Shown here piece after piece: positions 9,359 through 18,278 of a stretch of DNA of 64,000 nt. The number at the start of each line of letters is the position of its first letter. Position 1 is the stretch's first letter. The DNA is from Metaclostridioides mangenotii (GTDB lineage Bacteria; Bacillota; Clostridia; Peptostreptococcales; Peptostreptococcaceae), in the NCBI RefSeq assembly GCF_018917235.1, contig NZ_JAHLOF010000003.1:1-64000 (forward strand), written 5' to 3'. Both the position numbers and the translations under genes were made by a program. Under the pieces are notes generated by a model, which was given only the letters and a program-made list of their open reading frames with translations, was not told where the DNA came from and searched no databases.

Positions 9359-10033
9359 CTAGCCAACATAATCTCCGTTATAGCTAACAAGAACTGTATT
9401 AGATACTCCTAATACGTTGTTTAATTTGTTTACAAAAACAGTCTCACCGTCTTTCATTCTAACTTCAATAACAAGTTCTATACCTTTTTCTGATGTGATA
9501 CTCTTAGACTTTAGTTGATATTTATTAAATATTCTTTTAACCAAATCCATTGTTTCTTTTTCTGAATTCTCACCGTCACAGTTTACCATTAGTATGTATG
9601 GTGTAGATAAAATTGTCTTGTTAGAAAATACAACTAATATAAGTCCAATAATCATTGAACCCAATACTGCAAGTGGTATAAGACCAGCGCCCAAAACTAT
9701 TCCCGAAGCTAGTGACCAAAATAAAAATACTAAATCCATCGGATCTTTAATAGCCGTTCTAAAACGCACTATTGATAATGCTCCTACCATACCTAGAGAC
9801 AACACTACATTTGATGTAACTGCTAGTATAACGAATGTTGTTAATACTGTAAGTGCTACTAGAGAAACATTGAAAGGTCTTGAGTACATAACACCCATAA
9901 AAGTCTTTTTATATATTAAATAGATAAACATACCTATCAAAAATGCTGCTCCTAAAGCTAAAACACTGTCAATTATAGAAAATCCCGAAACTTTTTCTAT
10001 AAAGCTAGATTTGAATATATCATTAAATGTCAT
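9359..10033 (-). CDS. DUF4956 membrane protein
   Basis: Integral membrane protein of the DUF4956 family. It has four to five hydrophobic helices in residues 20-135 (with MVGALSIVRFRTAIKDPMDLVFLFWSLASG, where the RFR segment is highly conserved) and a C-terminal soluble domain of about 85 residues (TPYILMVNCDG onwards). The family repeatedly occurs beside VTC-type polyphosphate polymerase and CotH genes, as here. No biochemical activity is established to my knowledge. It may form the membrane component that works with the polymerase. Gene spacing (61 bp to VTC, 15 bp to CotH) supports one transcript. Confidence 0.85.
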   Translation of the reverse strand: MTFNDIFKSSFIEKVSGFSIIDSVLALGAAFLIGMFIYLIYKKTFMGVMYSRPFNVSLVALTVLTTFVILAVTSNVVLSLGMVGALSIVRFRTAIKDPMDLVFLFWSLASGIVLGAGLIPLAVLGSMIIGLILVVFSNKTILSTPYILMVNCDGENSEKETMDLVKRIFNKYQLKSKSITSEKGIELVIEVRMKDGETVFVNKLNNVLGVSNTVLVSYNGDYVG

Positions 10034-10094
10034 TTTAAAATCATCCTCTCTTTTCTATCAGTTATTCTTAATTTTTTAATTTATACTTTTGTTC

Positions 10095-10784
10095 TTATAT
10101 GTATAGCCTACTGGATACATACTTTGACATAGCAGTATTACTACATTTGTTTATTTGAATCAAATCTCTAACAAAGTCAGGCATAAATTCATCATACTTA
10201 ACTTCAAGCACACTCATATCATTTTCAACTATAGGTGTTGTTATTGATTTGTAATCAAAAGGATCCAATGAATTCACCACCTTTCTAATATTACTATCTA
10301 GAGTTATTCTTACATTTCCAAGTGGGTATACATAAGCTTCCCTCTCATAATCTACTATCGATTTCGGTTGTAGCATAGTATGTTTTAATTTTATGTAAAA
10401 CTCTTTAAGTAAACTATCTTCTCTTTGTTTTAAAAACTCAATGTCATTATTTAAGATTTTTTCCACATCATCTTTAGTAATTGATGCAGAAAATTTTAAA
10501 GTCATACCATTATTTTTAATCTTTTTTTCCAATTTGATAAAATCTGAATTGTAATTATAAAATCTAATTCTAAACTTCTCTCTATAAGGAACTCCATCCA
10601 GCTTTTCTGCTACAGCTTTATTTTTTGGGGTATCAAAGTATAGACTTCTAATAGTGTATTTTCCGTTTTTAGATGAATTCTGATCATTGTTCATTATTCT
10701 ACATAGTTTTGACTTTATAGAAATTACATCAGCTTCACTTACTATATGTTTTATCTCAAATCTGTATTTAAAATTACTCTTCAT
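10095..10784 (-). CDS. VTC-domain polyphosphate polymerase-like protein
   Basis: Cytoplasmic protein of the VTC/CYTH-type triphosphate tunnel superfamily. In yeast the VTC4 domain makes polyphosphate from ATP. Visible family features are YRFEIKHIVSEADV, SLYFDTPKNKAVAEKLDG, REKFRIRFYN, the basic FIKLEKKIKN, VDYEREAYV, NVRITLD and the late acidic VLEVKYDEFMPDFV. Length (229 aa) equals the catalytic domain without an SPX sensor. It is the first gene of the operon with DUF4956 and CotH. Polyphosphate synthesis is a family-based inference. Confidence 0.82.
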   Translation of the reverse strand: MKSNFKYRFEIKHIVSEADVISIKSKLCRIMNNDQNSSKNGKYTIRSLYFDTPKNKAVAEKLDGVPYREKFRIRFYNYNSDFIKLEKKIKNNGMTLKFSASITKDDVEKILNNDIEFLKQREDSLLKEFYIKLKHTMLQPKSIVDYEREAYVYPLGNVRITLDSNIRKVVNSLDPFDYKSITTPIVENDMSVLEVKYDEFMPDFVRDLIQINKCSNTAMSKYVSSRLYI

Positions 10785-10870
10785 GCAACCATTCCTTTCG
10801 CAGTATTTACTCTATATAACATAATCTATTTACTAACTTAATTTAAATATCTCCCTCCTCTTGCTTTTTT

Positions 10871-10876
10871 ATTATA
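10871..10876 (-). promoter_or_regulatory. -10 element of the VTC-DUF4956-CotH operon
   Basis: TATAAT on the minus strand, about 87 bp upstream of the VTC start. There is no good -35 hexamer at the right distance (AGAAAT occupies it), which suggests an activator-dependent promoter. The direct repeats at 10911-10930 lie at about -47 to -66, a usual position for an OmpR-family activator. Confidence 0.55.
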
Positions 10877-10910
10877 TGTCACTTGTTTACCCCATTTCTC
10901 CGTAAAACAA

Positions 10911-10930
10911 CGGCAAATTTGTGGCAAAAT
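10911..10930 (-). promoter_or_regulatory. Candidate response-regulator boxes upstream of the VTC operon
   Basis: On the minus strand TTGCCACAAATTTGCCG holds two TTGCCR half-sites 11 bp apart, the arrangement used by OmpR/PhoB-family dimers. The same motif in the same orientation stands upstream of the response-regulator gene itself (13286-13303). Control of this operon by the neighbouring two-component system is inferred from this match. Confidence 0.6.
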
Positions 10931-10946
10931 ATACGCTTTAAATAAA

Positions 10947-10997
10947 ATAACCTATAGAATTCATGGGTGAATATCTCCCCGGAATCCTATAGGTTAT
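10947..10997 (-). terminator. Terminator of the two-component operon
   Basis: An 11-bp perfect stem (ATAACCTATAG with CTATAGGTTAT) has a further GATTC/GAATT stem inside and is followed by TTTTATTT on the minus strand. It lies 10 bp past the histidine kinase stop codon and insulates the VTC operon downstream. Confidence 0.8.
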
Positions 10998-11006
10998 ACT
11001 TTAGTA

Positions 11007-12470
11007 TTAGTATGTTGGAAATTTAATTGTAAATACAGCACCTATATCACTATTAGATGCCTCTATAGAGCCATTGTGTTTTATAACTATAGATTCAACT
11101 ATTGAAAGCCCAATTCCATGTTTGCCACCTTCGCCTTTGTAGAATCTATTAAATATATGTGGTAAATCTTCTTTTGAAATACCTTCACCATCGTCTTCAA
11201 TTGATATATTTATATAATCATCTATATACTTACATCTAATAAATATATTCTTTTTCGCGTACCTTAAGCAATTTTCAATTAGATTGAGAAATGCTCTTGC
11301 TAGATACTTTTCATCGCAATTGTGGAGTACTGGTCTGGCATCAAAATCATATATAAATTCAATTTTATTATTTATAGCTCTTGCATTTAATTTTATACAA
11401 CAGTTTGACAGAGTTTCTCTTAAATCACATTCATTCATTACATAACTTTTTGAGATATTGTCGACTTTAGATATATATAAAAGATCTTCTACCATATCAC
11501 TTAGTCTATCGCTCTCTTCTAAGATTATATCACTAGCTTCATCTTTCTCTATCACATTGTATTTTATCGCTTCAGCATAACCCTTTATCGACATAAGTGG
11601 AGTTCTTAGTTCGTGAGAAGCATTTTGGAAAAAAGTTTTTTGCTCTTTATCGTATTTATCAAGATATTCAGCACTTTTATTCATAACTTTAAATAATTCT
11701 GAAAGCTCTTCATCTAAATAATCACTTTCCCTTGTACTAAAGTTACCCTCTCCTATTTGCTTTGCAAATCCAGATAGTTCTTTTATAGGTTTAGCAATTT
11801 TTTCTGATAAAATAGTAGCTATAATTATAGAAAGAGCTTCTGCAACACACATTACTAGTAATAGTACAAAGTTAATTCTTTTCGCTAAAGTAATCGTGCT
11901 AGATATATCGATAAAAATAATTAGATACTGTTCATCTATCTCATTTCTATTGGATATATTAACACTTGATACAAAATAATCTCTGCTTTTAGTGGATACT
12001 CTTCTGTTTTCTTTCGTATTTAAATCAAATTTTTTATTTTTAAGTTCATTATTTAAATTCTCCATCTCTGTTATATCTTTTAAAAAATCATTGTATCTAT
12101 TTGGAATTAACAATGTATAATTAGAATTTATTACCATAGCGTTTGATTCTGATTCTATCTCAGCAAGCCTAACTTTTTCTTGCACATCTCTCATAAAATC
12201 AGAAATTTCTCTCGGTTCTTCTGTATTCTGATCTGTGGGTGGTTTTATAGGTTTAGGCATATCGTCTATTTTTTCTACACTCTTTCTAGCTCTTATTAGC
12301 TGTTCATTAGCACTAGAATCAATATATCTATTTACTAGCAAATTAAAAGACACAATGATCGCTAAAAATACTACTGTTATTAAGCATATTATACTAGCTA
12401 ATATCCTAAACTTTATACTTAGTTTTTTTCCTTTAAATTTTATAATATTAGATTTTATTATATCAATCAT
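11007..12470 (-). CDS. Sensor histidine kinase
   Basis: Membrane sensor kinase of a two-component system. Helix 1 (about 24-47) and helix 2 (about 196-220) bracket an extracytoplasmic sensor region of about 150 residues. Then come HAMP (EKIAKPIKELSGFAKQIGEGNF), the dimerisation domain with the phosphorylated His (NASHELRTPLMSIKGY, about residue 290), and the ATPase domain with N box NLIENCLRYAKKN, G1 EDDGEGI and G2 GGKHGIGLSIV. The ATG at 12470 (after AAAGGAAA) is preferred to the TTG at 12473. It overlaps the response-regulator stop, so the two are co-translated. The signal is unknown; VTC operon control is suggested by shared promoter repeats. Confidence 0.92.
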   Translation of the reverse strand: MIDIIKSNIIKFKGKKLSIKFRILASIICLITVVFLAIIVSFNLLVNRYIDSSANEQLIRARKSVEKIDDMPKPIKPPTDQNTEEPREISDFMRDVQEKVRLAEIESESNAMVINSNYTLLIPNRYNDFLKDITEMENLNNELKNKKFDLNTKENRRVSTKSRDYFVSSVNISNRNEIDEQYLIIFIDISSTITLAKRINFVLLLVMCVAEALSIIIATILSEKIAKPIKELSGFAKQIGEGNFSTRESDYLDEELSELFKVMNKSAEYLDKYDKEQKTFFQNASHELRTPLMSIKGYAEAIKYNVIEKDEASDIILEESDRLSDMVEDLLYISKVDNISKSYVMNECDLRETLSNCCIKLNARAINNKIEFIYDFDARPVLHNCDEKYLARAFLNLIENCLRYAKKNIFIRCKYIDDYINISIEDDGEGISKEDLPHIFNRFYKGEGGKHGIGLSIVESIVIKHNGSIEASNSDIGAVFTIKFPTY

Positions 12471-13209
12471 CAATATTTTCCTTTAATCTAAAACCATATC
12501 CCCACACTGTTTCTATTTTTATATTTGTATTAGAAATCTTTTTTCTAAGCCTTTTTACAGTATCATCAACAGCTCTAGTTTCAACTTCAATATTATACCC
12601 CCAAATTTTATCTAATAATTCTTCTCTAGAAATAGCTCTATCACAATTTTTAAATAGATAGGTTATTAAATTATACTCATTTGGAGTTAAATATATATTA
12701 TTCCCATCATATCCGTATTTCACAATTTTACTCCTTTCATCTATTACTACATCACCAAATTTAAGTTCAAAATTTCCTACTACTCCAGAATTATTTTGAT
12801 CATTTGTAACATTTGAATTAAATTTTTTTAGTTGATTTTTCTCAAACTCAATTCTTCTAAAAATAGATCTTACTCTCATTACTAGTGCCATTGGGCTAAA
12901 TGGTTTTGTAAAATAGTCATCACTTCCCAAAGTAAGTCCGGCAATATAATCTATATCTGTGTCTCTTGCAGTTAACATTATTATTGGAACAGTACTTATC
13001 TCTCTAAGTTTACTACATACTTGAAATCCGTCTAATCCTGGCATCATAATATCTAAAATTACGAAATCGCTATTTTTAATAAAAAACTCTTCTAAAAGCT
13101 CGCTTCCGTTAACAAAATCTTTAACTTCATAACCATCATCTTCTAAAAACTTTTTAACAAGCTTTCTTATATTTTCTTCATCATCAGCTATATATATAAG
13201 TTTTGACAT
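12463..13209 (-). CDS. OmpR-family response regulator
   Basis: DNA-binding partner of the adjacent kinase. The receiver domain (about 1-118) has the acidic pair DDEEN, the phosphoacceptor Asp in FVILDIMMPGLDG (about residue 54), the switch Thr in LTARD and the Lys in FTKPFSP. A linker (about 120-148) leads to a winged-helix domain (about 150-246; LTPNEYNLITYLFKN, RAVDDTVKRLRKKI, VWGYGFRLKEN). AGGAGG precedes the ATG. The promoter region contains an 11-bp-spaced direct repeat that also occurs ahead of the VTC operon, suggesting autoregulation and control of that operon. Confidence 0.93.
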   Translation of the reverse strand: MSKLIYIADDEENIRKLVKKFLEDDGYEVKDFVNGSELLEEFFIKNSDFVILDIMMPGLDGFQVCSKLREISTVPIIMLTARDTDIDYIAGLTLGSDDYFTKPFSPMALVMRVRSIFRRIEFEKNQLKKFNSNVTNDQNNSGVVGNFELKFGDVVIDERSKIVKYGYDGNNIYLTPNEYNLITYLFKNCDRAISREELLDKIWGYNIEVETRAVDDTVKRLRKKISNTNIKIETVWGYGFRLKENIDD

Positions 13210-13285
13210 AAATACCTCCTAACTATTACTAAAATAAATTATATCAGTTTTCTAGTATAATTCTTTATAAAAGTAAAATTAACAT

Positions 13286-13303
13286 GTGGCAATTTTGCGG
13301 CAT
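13286..13303 (-). promoter_or_regulatory. Candidate response-regulator boxes at its own promoter
   Basis: On the minus strand ATGCCGCAAAATTGCCAC contains two TGCCR half-sites 11 bp apart. It matches the repeat at 10911-10930. TATACT (13254-13259) and TATAAT (13238-13243) are possible -10 elements, so the boxes fall at about -40 to -65. The site also lies about 80 bp upstream of the divergent CvfB-like gene and could affect it. Confidence 0.55.
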
Positions 13304-13382
13304 CAACCTATTTTTTGTATATTATTACTGAATTTTGTATGTTATTATAAGATAAGAAGATAATATATAAGAGGTGAATTAC

Positions 13383-14225
13383 TTGATAGAAATAGGAAAT
13401 TTTAATAAACTTATAGTAAAAAGGAAGACAGATTTTGGTTATTTTCTAGATGGAATGACTAATAACACAAAGGATGATATTCTTCTTCACAATAGATTAC
13501 TTGGAGATAACAAAGTTGATATAGGAGACGAAGTCAACGTGTTTATCTTTAAAGACTCTGATGATAGAATTGCAGCTACTCTAATACCACCAATTGCAAA
13601 AGTAGGAGATGTCGCTTACTTAAAAGTAGTAGACAATACTGATATAGGGAGCTTTGTAGATATAGGGCTTACAAAAGATATACTTGTCCCATTTAAGGAA
13701 AAAACTTATCCAATATTTAGGGATGAAAAATATTTATTTTATATCTATTTAGATAAAAGTGAAAGAATAGCTGCCACTACTGATATCGACTTGCATTTAG
13801 CTACTGATCATGTTTACAAAATAGGAGATACTGTAAATGGAATAGTATATGGTTTCCAGACTAACAATTCCGCTATGATCTGTGTAGACAACAAATATGC
13901 AGCAGTGATACTTCACAATGAATATTATAGTGAACTAAAAGAAGGAGATACACTAGAAGGTCTTAGAATAATAAAAATCTATGAGGATGGAAAATTAGGT
14001 CTTACTCCACGACAAGAAAGAAAAGATGAGTTAAATGATCTTGAAAAGAAGATTGTTAACTATTTAGAAGGCGCAGATGGATTTATGAGATTTAACGATA
14101 AATCAGATCCTAAGGATATATCAATTCTATTCAATTCTAGTAAAAAGAATTTTAAACGCGCTCTTGGTGTACTTATGAAAAAGGATCTTATAACCCAAGA
14201 TGAAAGCGGTACTTATTTAAAATAA
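13383..14225 (+). CDS. cvfB: CvfB-like S1 RNA-binding protein
   Basis: Cytoplasmic RNA-binding protein with S1-type OB-folds and a C-terminal winged helix, as in Staphylococcus CvfB and Bacillus YitL. It shows VGDVAYLKVVDNTDIGSFVDIGLTKDILVPF, DKSERIAATTDID, IVYGFQTNNSAMICVDNKYAAV and the ending GADGFMRFNDKSDP ... KKNFKRALGVLMKKDLI. About 280 aa is the usual length. TTG at 13383 is chosen over GTG at 13374 because that GTG forms part of the ribosome site GAGGTG. It is a single gene with its own terminator. In staphylococci the family affects virulence gene expression; the role here is open. Confidence 0.88.
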   Translation: MIEIGNFNKLIVKRKTDFGYFLDGMTNNTKDDILLHNRLLGDNKVDIGDEVNVFIFKDSDDRIAATLIPPIAKVGDVAYLKVVDNTDIGSFVDIGLTKDILVPFKEKTYPIFRDEKYLFYIYLDKSERIAATTDIDLHLATDHVYKIGDTVNGIVYGFQTNNSAMICVDNKYAAVILHNEYYSELKEGDTLEGLRIIKIYEDGKLGLTPRQERKDELNDLEKKIVNYLEGADGFMRFNDKSDPKDISILFNSSKKNFKRALGVLMKKDLITQDESGTYLK

Positions 14226-14243
14226 TTTTATAGTAAAAAGTAT

Positions 14244-14268
14244 AAAACCACCTATAATAGGTGGTTTT
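14244..14268. terminator. Terminator between cvfB and malic enzyme genes
   Basis: ACCACCTATAATAGGTGGT forms a strong stem flanked by AAAA and TTTT. It ends cvfB on the plus strand and can also serve the convergent malic enzyme transcript, whose stop codon is 88 bp away. Confidence 0.85.
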
Positions 14269-14355
14269 ATCTTTATATTTACTTTAATATTTGATATATC
14301 TATCATCAATCTTTATTGAAGGTTAGATTATAAAAGATCATTACATCTTTATGCC

Positions 14356-15537
14356 CTATATTCTATTTACACCTGTTTTTATAGCAGCCTCTTTTACTGC
14401 TTCTATAACATTTTTAGTAACATATTTATTAAAAATATCGGGAAGTATATAGTCTACTGAAATCTCATCATCAGTTATTGTGTTTGCAATTGCGTGCGCT
14501 GCTGCAATTTTCATCTCTTCGTTTATTTCACTAGCTCTTACATCCAATGCTCCTCTAAAAACACCAGGGAAAGCTAAAACATTATTTACTTGATTTGGAA
14601 AATCTGAACGCCCTGTACCCATTACGAATGCACCTGCTTCTTTAGCTTCTTCTGGCATTATCTCTGGAACTGGATTAGCCATTGCTAATATAATCGGATT
14701 ATCAGCCATGCTTTCTACCATTTCCTTCGTCAAAGCTTTCGCTGCAGATACACCAATAAAAACATCTTTTCCTTTAATAACATCTTTTAATGAACCTGTT
14801 TCATTATTGTTATTTGTTATTTCAAGCATTTCTCTTTGAGCCCAGTTTAGTCTCTGCATATCCGCTTCAATAGCCCCACTTCTATTACATAAAATAATAT
14901 TTTTTACGTTCATTCCAAGTAATATCTTAGCTATTGCAATTCCTGCAGCACCAGATCCATTAATAACTATCTCTAAGTCTTCTATATTTTTGTTTTCTAT
15001 TAGCTTTATCGCATTAATAATAGCTGCTGCAACAACTATTGCTGTACCGTGTTGATCGTCATGAAAAACTGGAATGTCTAAACATTCTTTCAATTTATTT
15101 TCTATTTCAAAACATCTTGGAGAAGATATATCTTCAAGATTTATTCCACCAAACACAGGCTCCATCAGTTTGACAGTTTGAACTATTTCATCTACATCAT
15201 TTGTACTCAAACAAATAGGAAATGCATCTACGTCTCCAAACTTTTTAAATAGTATCGATTTACCTTCCATAACTGGAATAGATGCCTCTGCACCTATATC
15301 GCCGAGACCCAGTACTGCACTACCATCGCTAACTACTGCAACAAGGTTCCCTTTAGATGTATATTTATATACATCGTCTTTATTTTCATGTATCTTTACA
15401 CAAGGTTCAGCTACACCTGGAGTATATGCTACAGATAAATCTTCCATACTATCTACAGGTACTTTACACTCTAAACCAACTTTTCCTTCATTTTCTTCAT
15501 GCATTTTAAGTGCCATTTCCGAATAATTTTTAGACAT
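14356..15537 (-). CDS. NAD(P)-dependent malic enzyme
   Basis: Cytoplasmic enzyme that oxidatively decarboxylates malate to pyruvate. Family signatures are [12 protein letters not shown] (about residues 33-44), [37 protein letters not shown] (divalent metal and substrate site, about 150-166) and a Rossmann loop [16 protein letters not shown]. Length 393 aa fits the short bacterial form without a phosphotransacetylase domain. It is the third gene after the two fumarase subunits, so the operon runs fumarate to malate to pyruvate. Cofactor choice (NAD or NADP) is not decided. Confidence 0.93.
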   Translation of the reverse strand: MSKNYSEMALKMHEENEGKVGLECKVPVDSMEDLSVAYTPGVAEPCVKIHENKDDVYKYTSKGNLVAVVSDGSAVLGLGDIGAEASIPVMEGKSILFKKFGDVDAFPICLSTNDVDEIVQTVKLMEPVFGGINLEDISSPRCFEIENKLKECLDIPVFHDDQHGTAIVVAAAIINAIKLIENKNIEDLEIVINGSGAAGIAIAKILLGMNVKNIILCNRSGAIEADMQRLNWAQREMLEITNNNNETGSLKDVIKGKDVFIGVSAAKALTKEMVESMADNPIILAMANPVPEIMPEEAKEAGAFVMGTGRSDFPNQVNNVLAFPGVFRGALDVRASEINEEMKIAAAHAIANTITDDEISVDYILPDIFNKYVTKNVIEAVKEAAIKTGVNRI

Positions 15538-15587
15538 TCTAATCCTCCTGAAGTTACTTATTTTCTCTTTTATCGTTTAAACAATTA

Positions 15588-16136
15588 TTAATTTATTTCA
15601 AATTGTTTTCTTCCGATTTCGTATATATTATTACCTCTACTATCTATCGCTACTATAAGTTGTAAATTTTTTACTTCGATCTTTCTGATTGCTTCTGCTC
15701 CAAGCTCTTCATAAGCTATTATTTCACACTCTTTTATTGAGTTTGATATATAAGCACCTGCTCCGCCTATAGCAGCTAGGTATACAGCACCATAATTTTT
15801 CATTCCATCAATAACAGTCTGATTTCTCTTTCCTTTACCTATCATAACTCTAAGACCTTTTTTAAGTAAAGGCACTGTTAAATCGTCCATTCTATAGCTC
15901 GTAGTTGGTCCTGCTGCCCCTATTATTTCTCCTGGTTTTGCAGGCGTCGGGCCAACATAATATATTCCTTGTCCATCCACATCAAATGGAAGATCTACAT
16001 TTGAATTAATGCATTCTATCAATTTTTTATGTGCAGCGTCCCTTGCAGTATAAAGTGTTCCAGTTATGCTAACTGTATCACCACAGTTTAATTTTTCTAT
16101 ATCTTCCCTCGTAACAGGCATATTTAAATTTATCAT
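15588..16136 (-). CDS. Fumarate hydratase, beta subunit (class I, C-terminal domain)
   Basis: Second subunit of an oxygen-sensitive iron-sulfur fumarase (or the related tartrate dehydratase) that interconverts fumarate and malate. Visible family motifs are DTVSITGTLYTARDAAHKK, IYYVGPTPAKPGEIIGAAGPTTS, MIGKGKRNQTVIDGM and AIGGAGAYISNSIK. Length 182 aa is standard. It lies 9 bp after the alpha subunit gene. The next gene, malic enzyme, favours fumarase over tartrate dehydratase. Confidence 0.92.
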   Translation of the reverse strand: MINLNMPVTREDIEKLNCGDTVSITGTLYTARDAAHKKLIECINSNVDLPFDVDGQGIYYVGPTPAKPGEIIGAAGPTTSYRMDDLTVPLLKKGLRVMIGKGKRNQTVIDGMKNYGAVYLAAIGGAGAYISNSIKECEIIAYEELGAEAIRKIEVKNLQLIVAIDSRGNNIYEIGRKQFEIN

Positions 16137-16145
16137 AATACCCTC

Positions 16146-16985
16146 CTATAATACAATCTCTTTATGTCTAGATGCATGGCAGTTGATATTTACAACAACA
16201 GGAAGTCCTGCAATATGTGTAGGGAAGGTCTCTATATGTATATCCAGTGCGGTTGTAGTACCACCCAAACCTTGAGGACCAATTCCAAGTTTATTTATAG
16301 ATTCAAGTAATTCATTTTCTAACTCTTCTATATTTTTAACTTCACTTCTTTTTCCTATTTCTCTAAATAAGGCTTTTTTAGCAATTTGAGCACACTTATC
16401 TACAGTACCTCCTATACCTACTCCAACAACCATAGGCGGACATGGGTTTGGGCCAGCCTCTGATACTGTTTCTAATATAAATTTCTTAATCCCATCTACG
16501 CCATCAGATGGCTTTAGCATTTTCATTTTACTCATATTTTCACTTCCGAAACCTTTGGCTGCAAATTCAATCTTTAGTTTATCTCCTTTTACCATTTCAT
16601 AATGGATTACTGCAGGTGTGTTATCTCTTGTGTTAATCCTATCAATTGGACTTACTACTGATTTTCTTAAATATCCGTCTGTATACCCTCTCCTTACACC
16701 TTCATTGATAGCTTCAGTAAGTGTATCTCCTTCAATTACAACTTCTTGTCCAACTTCAACAAAAAAAACTGCCATACCAGTATCTTGACAAATTGGTATA
16801 TTGTTTTCTTTAGCTATATTAGCATTTTCAATTAATATATCTAGTATATTTTTTCCAGCATCACTTTTCTCTAGTTTTAGGTTTTCTTCGAATGAATTTA
16901 TAACATCTGATCCTAGATAAAGATTTGCTTCAATACATAGCTGTTTCACAGCTTCGATAACTTTTTCCGAACTTATTTTTTTCAA
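16146..16985 (-). CDS. Fumarate hydratase, alpha subunit (class I, N-terminal domain)
   Basis: Iron-sulfur subunit of the two-subunit fumarase. Three cysteines able to bind the 4Fe-4S cluster are seen: IPICQDTG (about residue 60), [17 protein letters not shown] (about 182) and [13 protein letters not shown] near the C-terminus. 279 aa is usual. The start is TTG with GGAGGT eight bases upstream. It is the first gene of fumarase-alpha, fumarase-beta, malic enzyme, which probably supplies pyruvate or NAD(P)H from fumarate in an anaerobe with a partial TCA cycle. Confidence 0.92.
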   Translation of the reverse strand: MKKISSEKVIEAVKQLCIEANLYLGSDVINSFEENLKLEKSDAGKNILDILIENANIAKENNIPICQDTGMAVFFVEVGQEVVIEGDTLTEAINEGVRRGYTDGYLRKSVVSPIDRINTRDNTPAVIHYEMVKGDKLKIEFAAKGFGSENMSKMKMLKPSDGVDGIKKFILETVSEAGPNPCPPMVVGVGIGGTVDKCAQIAKKALFREIGKRSEVKNIEELENELLESINKLGIGPQGLGGTTTALDIHIETFPTHIAGLPVVVNINCHASRHKEIVL

Positions 16986-17034
16986 ACGAACTTACCTCCT
17001 ACATTTCTAATAGAATATTCGTATTTATATCTAT

Positions 17035-17063
17035 ATTTTATCATTTTTATGCTAATTTCTCAA
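17035..17063 (-). promoter_or_regulatory. Promoter of the fumarase-malic enzyme operon
   Basis: Minus-strand TTGAGA (17058-17063), a 17-bp spacer and TAAAAT (17035-17040), about 50 bp upstream of the alpha subunit TTG start. Confidence 0.6.
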
Positions 17064-17138
17064 CCTTTTTAGACAATGATACTTTTATGTATATTTATTA
17101 TATTCTTCCCATAAAGCACTGAAGCACTTTATAGTAAA

Positions 17139-17180
17139 ATAGGGCCATTTAGAATACATATGTACTCTAAATGACCCTAT
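17139..17180 (-). terminator. Terminator after the substrate-binding lipoprotein gene
   Basis: A 15-bp stem with one mismatch (ATAGGGCCATTTAGA with TCTAAATGACCCTAT) around a short loop, 15 bp past the stop codon of the gene at 17196. Confidence 0.8.
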
Positions 17181-17195
17181 AAAAAATTATATTTA

Positions 17196-18224
17196 TTAGT
17201 TTCCTAAATAATAGATCGACTCATCTGGTAATTTTTCATCCTCTAATTTATTCGATAAACTAAACACTTTTTTATAGTAATTATTATAATCCGCTATCAT
17301 ACTATTGATTGGTATGTATTTTAAATTCGATCTCTCAAGAGTTTCCTTTGTTATACTAAGCTTTGGTGACACATCCATTTCATGAACATATTTTTCTGTT
17401 TCATATGGATTTTTTATTGCCCAATCTGTACTAGTAGATACTTGCCCAACAAAAGAATTAACAAAGTCCTTATTAGTATTTAAAAAATCATCCCTTACAA
17501 CAATAGTATACTGTGGACAACCTTTTGAATTAGAATAATTCTCTTTCCACGAATCATTAATACTTTTTACAATTCTTATATTTTTATCTGCATTTTTCAC
17601 AAGCAATGTTGTAAGAATAGGCTCCGGTATAAAGGCATTTAGTGGTTTATTTGTCTCGATTTCTGAAATTAAATTTTGTTCTGATCGATAATAATCCATG
17701 ATATCTAGTTGTTTTATATTTACGTCTTCAGAGTCTACTCCATTATCTTCTAAAGCTAGCTGAATGACATCATCAGTAGCGTCTCCGTAAGTAACGCTAA
17801 CTGCTTCTTTACCTGATAAATCAGAAATACTATTTACACCCTCTTCATTTGAAACAAAATAGTATGGACTCATTCCAATTGTGCCCATAATCTTATATTT
17901 ACCATTTTGATTAAATGCCCTCGCAGCCATGTCTGGCGTAACAATAGCTATATCGACATTTGATTCTAGTAGAGAGTTGAATAGTTCCTCTTTATCATCA
18001 TTGATAATATATTTTGTCTCATATCCTTCTTTAATCTTAGGAGTTTCATTATAAAGTTTTGCAACTGAAACGGCTGGCAGTCCATCTAATGTCGCAACTT
18101 TAACCTCCCTAACTACAGAAGTTCTGTCTTTGACCGATTTTTCTTCATCAGCACTTTTACTACAGCCTATCACTATAACTACAATAAGCATAGCTAATAA
18201 TAGCAGATATATTACCCTTTTCAA
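17196..18224 (-). CDS. Orphan ABC substrate-binding lipoprotein (NMT1/SsuA-like)
   Basis: Predicted lipoprotein: the TTG start has GAGGGGG before it, and a signal peptide ends in VIVIGCSKSAD. The mature domain looks like the NMT1/SsuA/TauA group of periplasmic-binding proteins (VKVATLDGLPAVSVAKLYN, NVDIAIVTPDMAARAF, MGTIGMSPYYFVS, then a second lobe around FIPEPILTTLLVKNADKNIRI). No permease or ATPase gene adjoins it. It follows ygiQ by 54 bp with no terminator between, so it is probably co-transcribed. The ligand cannot be read; pyrimidine precursors, sulfonates and similar molecules are typical for relatives. Confidence 0.75.
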   Translation of the reverse strand: MKRVIYLLLLAMLIVVIVIGCSKSADEEKSVKDRTSVVREVKVATLDGLPAVSVAKLYNETPKIKEGYETKYIINDDKEELFNSLLESNVDIAIVTPDMAARAFNQNGKYKIMGTIGMSPYYFVSNEEGVNSISDLSGKEAVSVTYGDATDDVIQLALEDNGVDSEDVNIKQLDIMDYYRSEQNLISEIETNKPLNAFIPEPILTTLLVKNADKNIRIVKSINDSWKENYSNSKGCPQYTIVVRDDFLNTNKDFVNSFVGQVSTSTDWAIKNPYETEKYVHEMDVSPKLSITKETLERSNLKYIPINSMIADYNNYYKKVFSLSNKLEDEKLPDESIYYLGN

Positions 18225-18278
18225 ATTTTTTCCCCCTCAATCTAAGTTTGATTGTATATGTTTACAAAATAAAAATAT

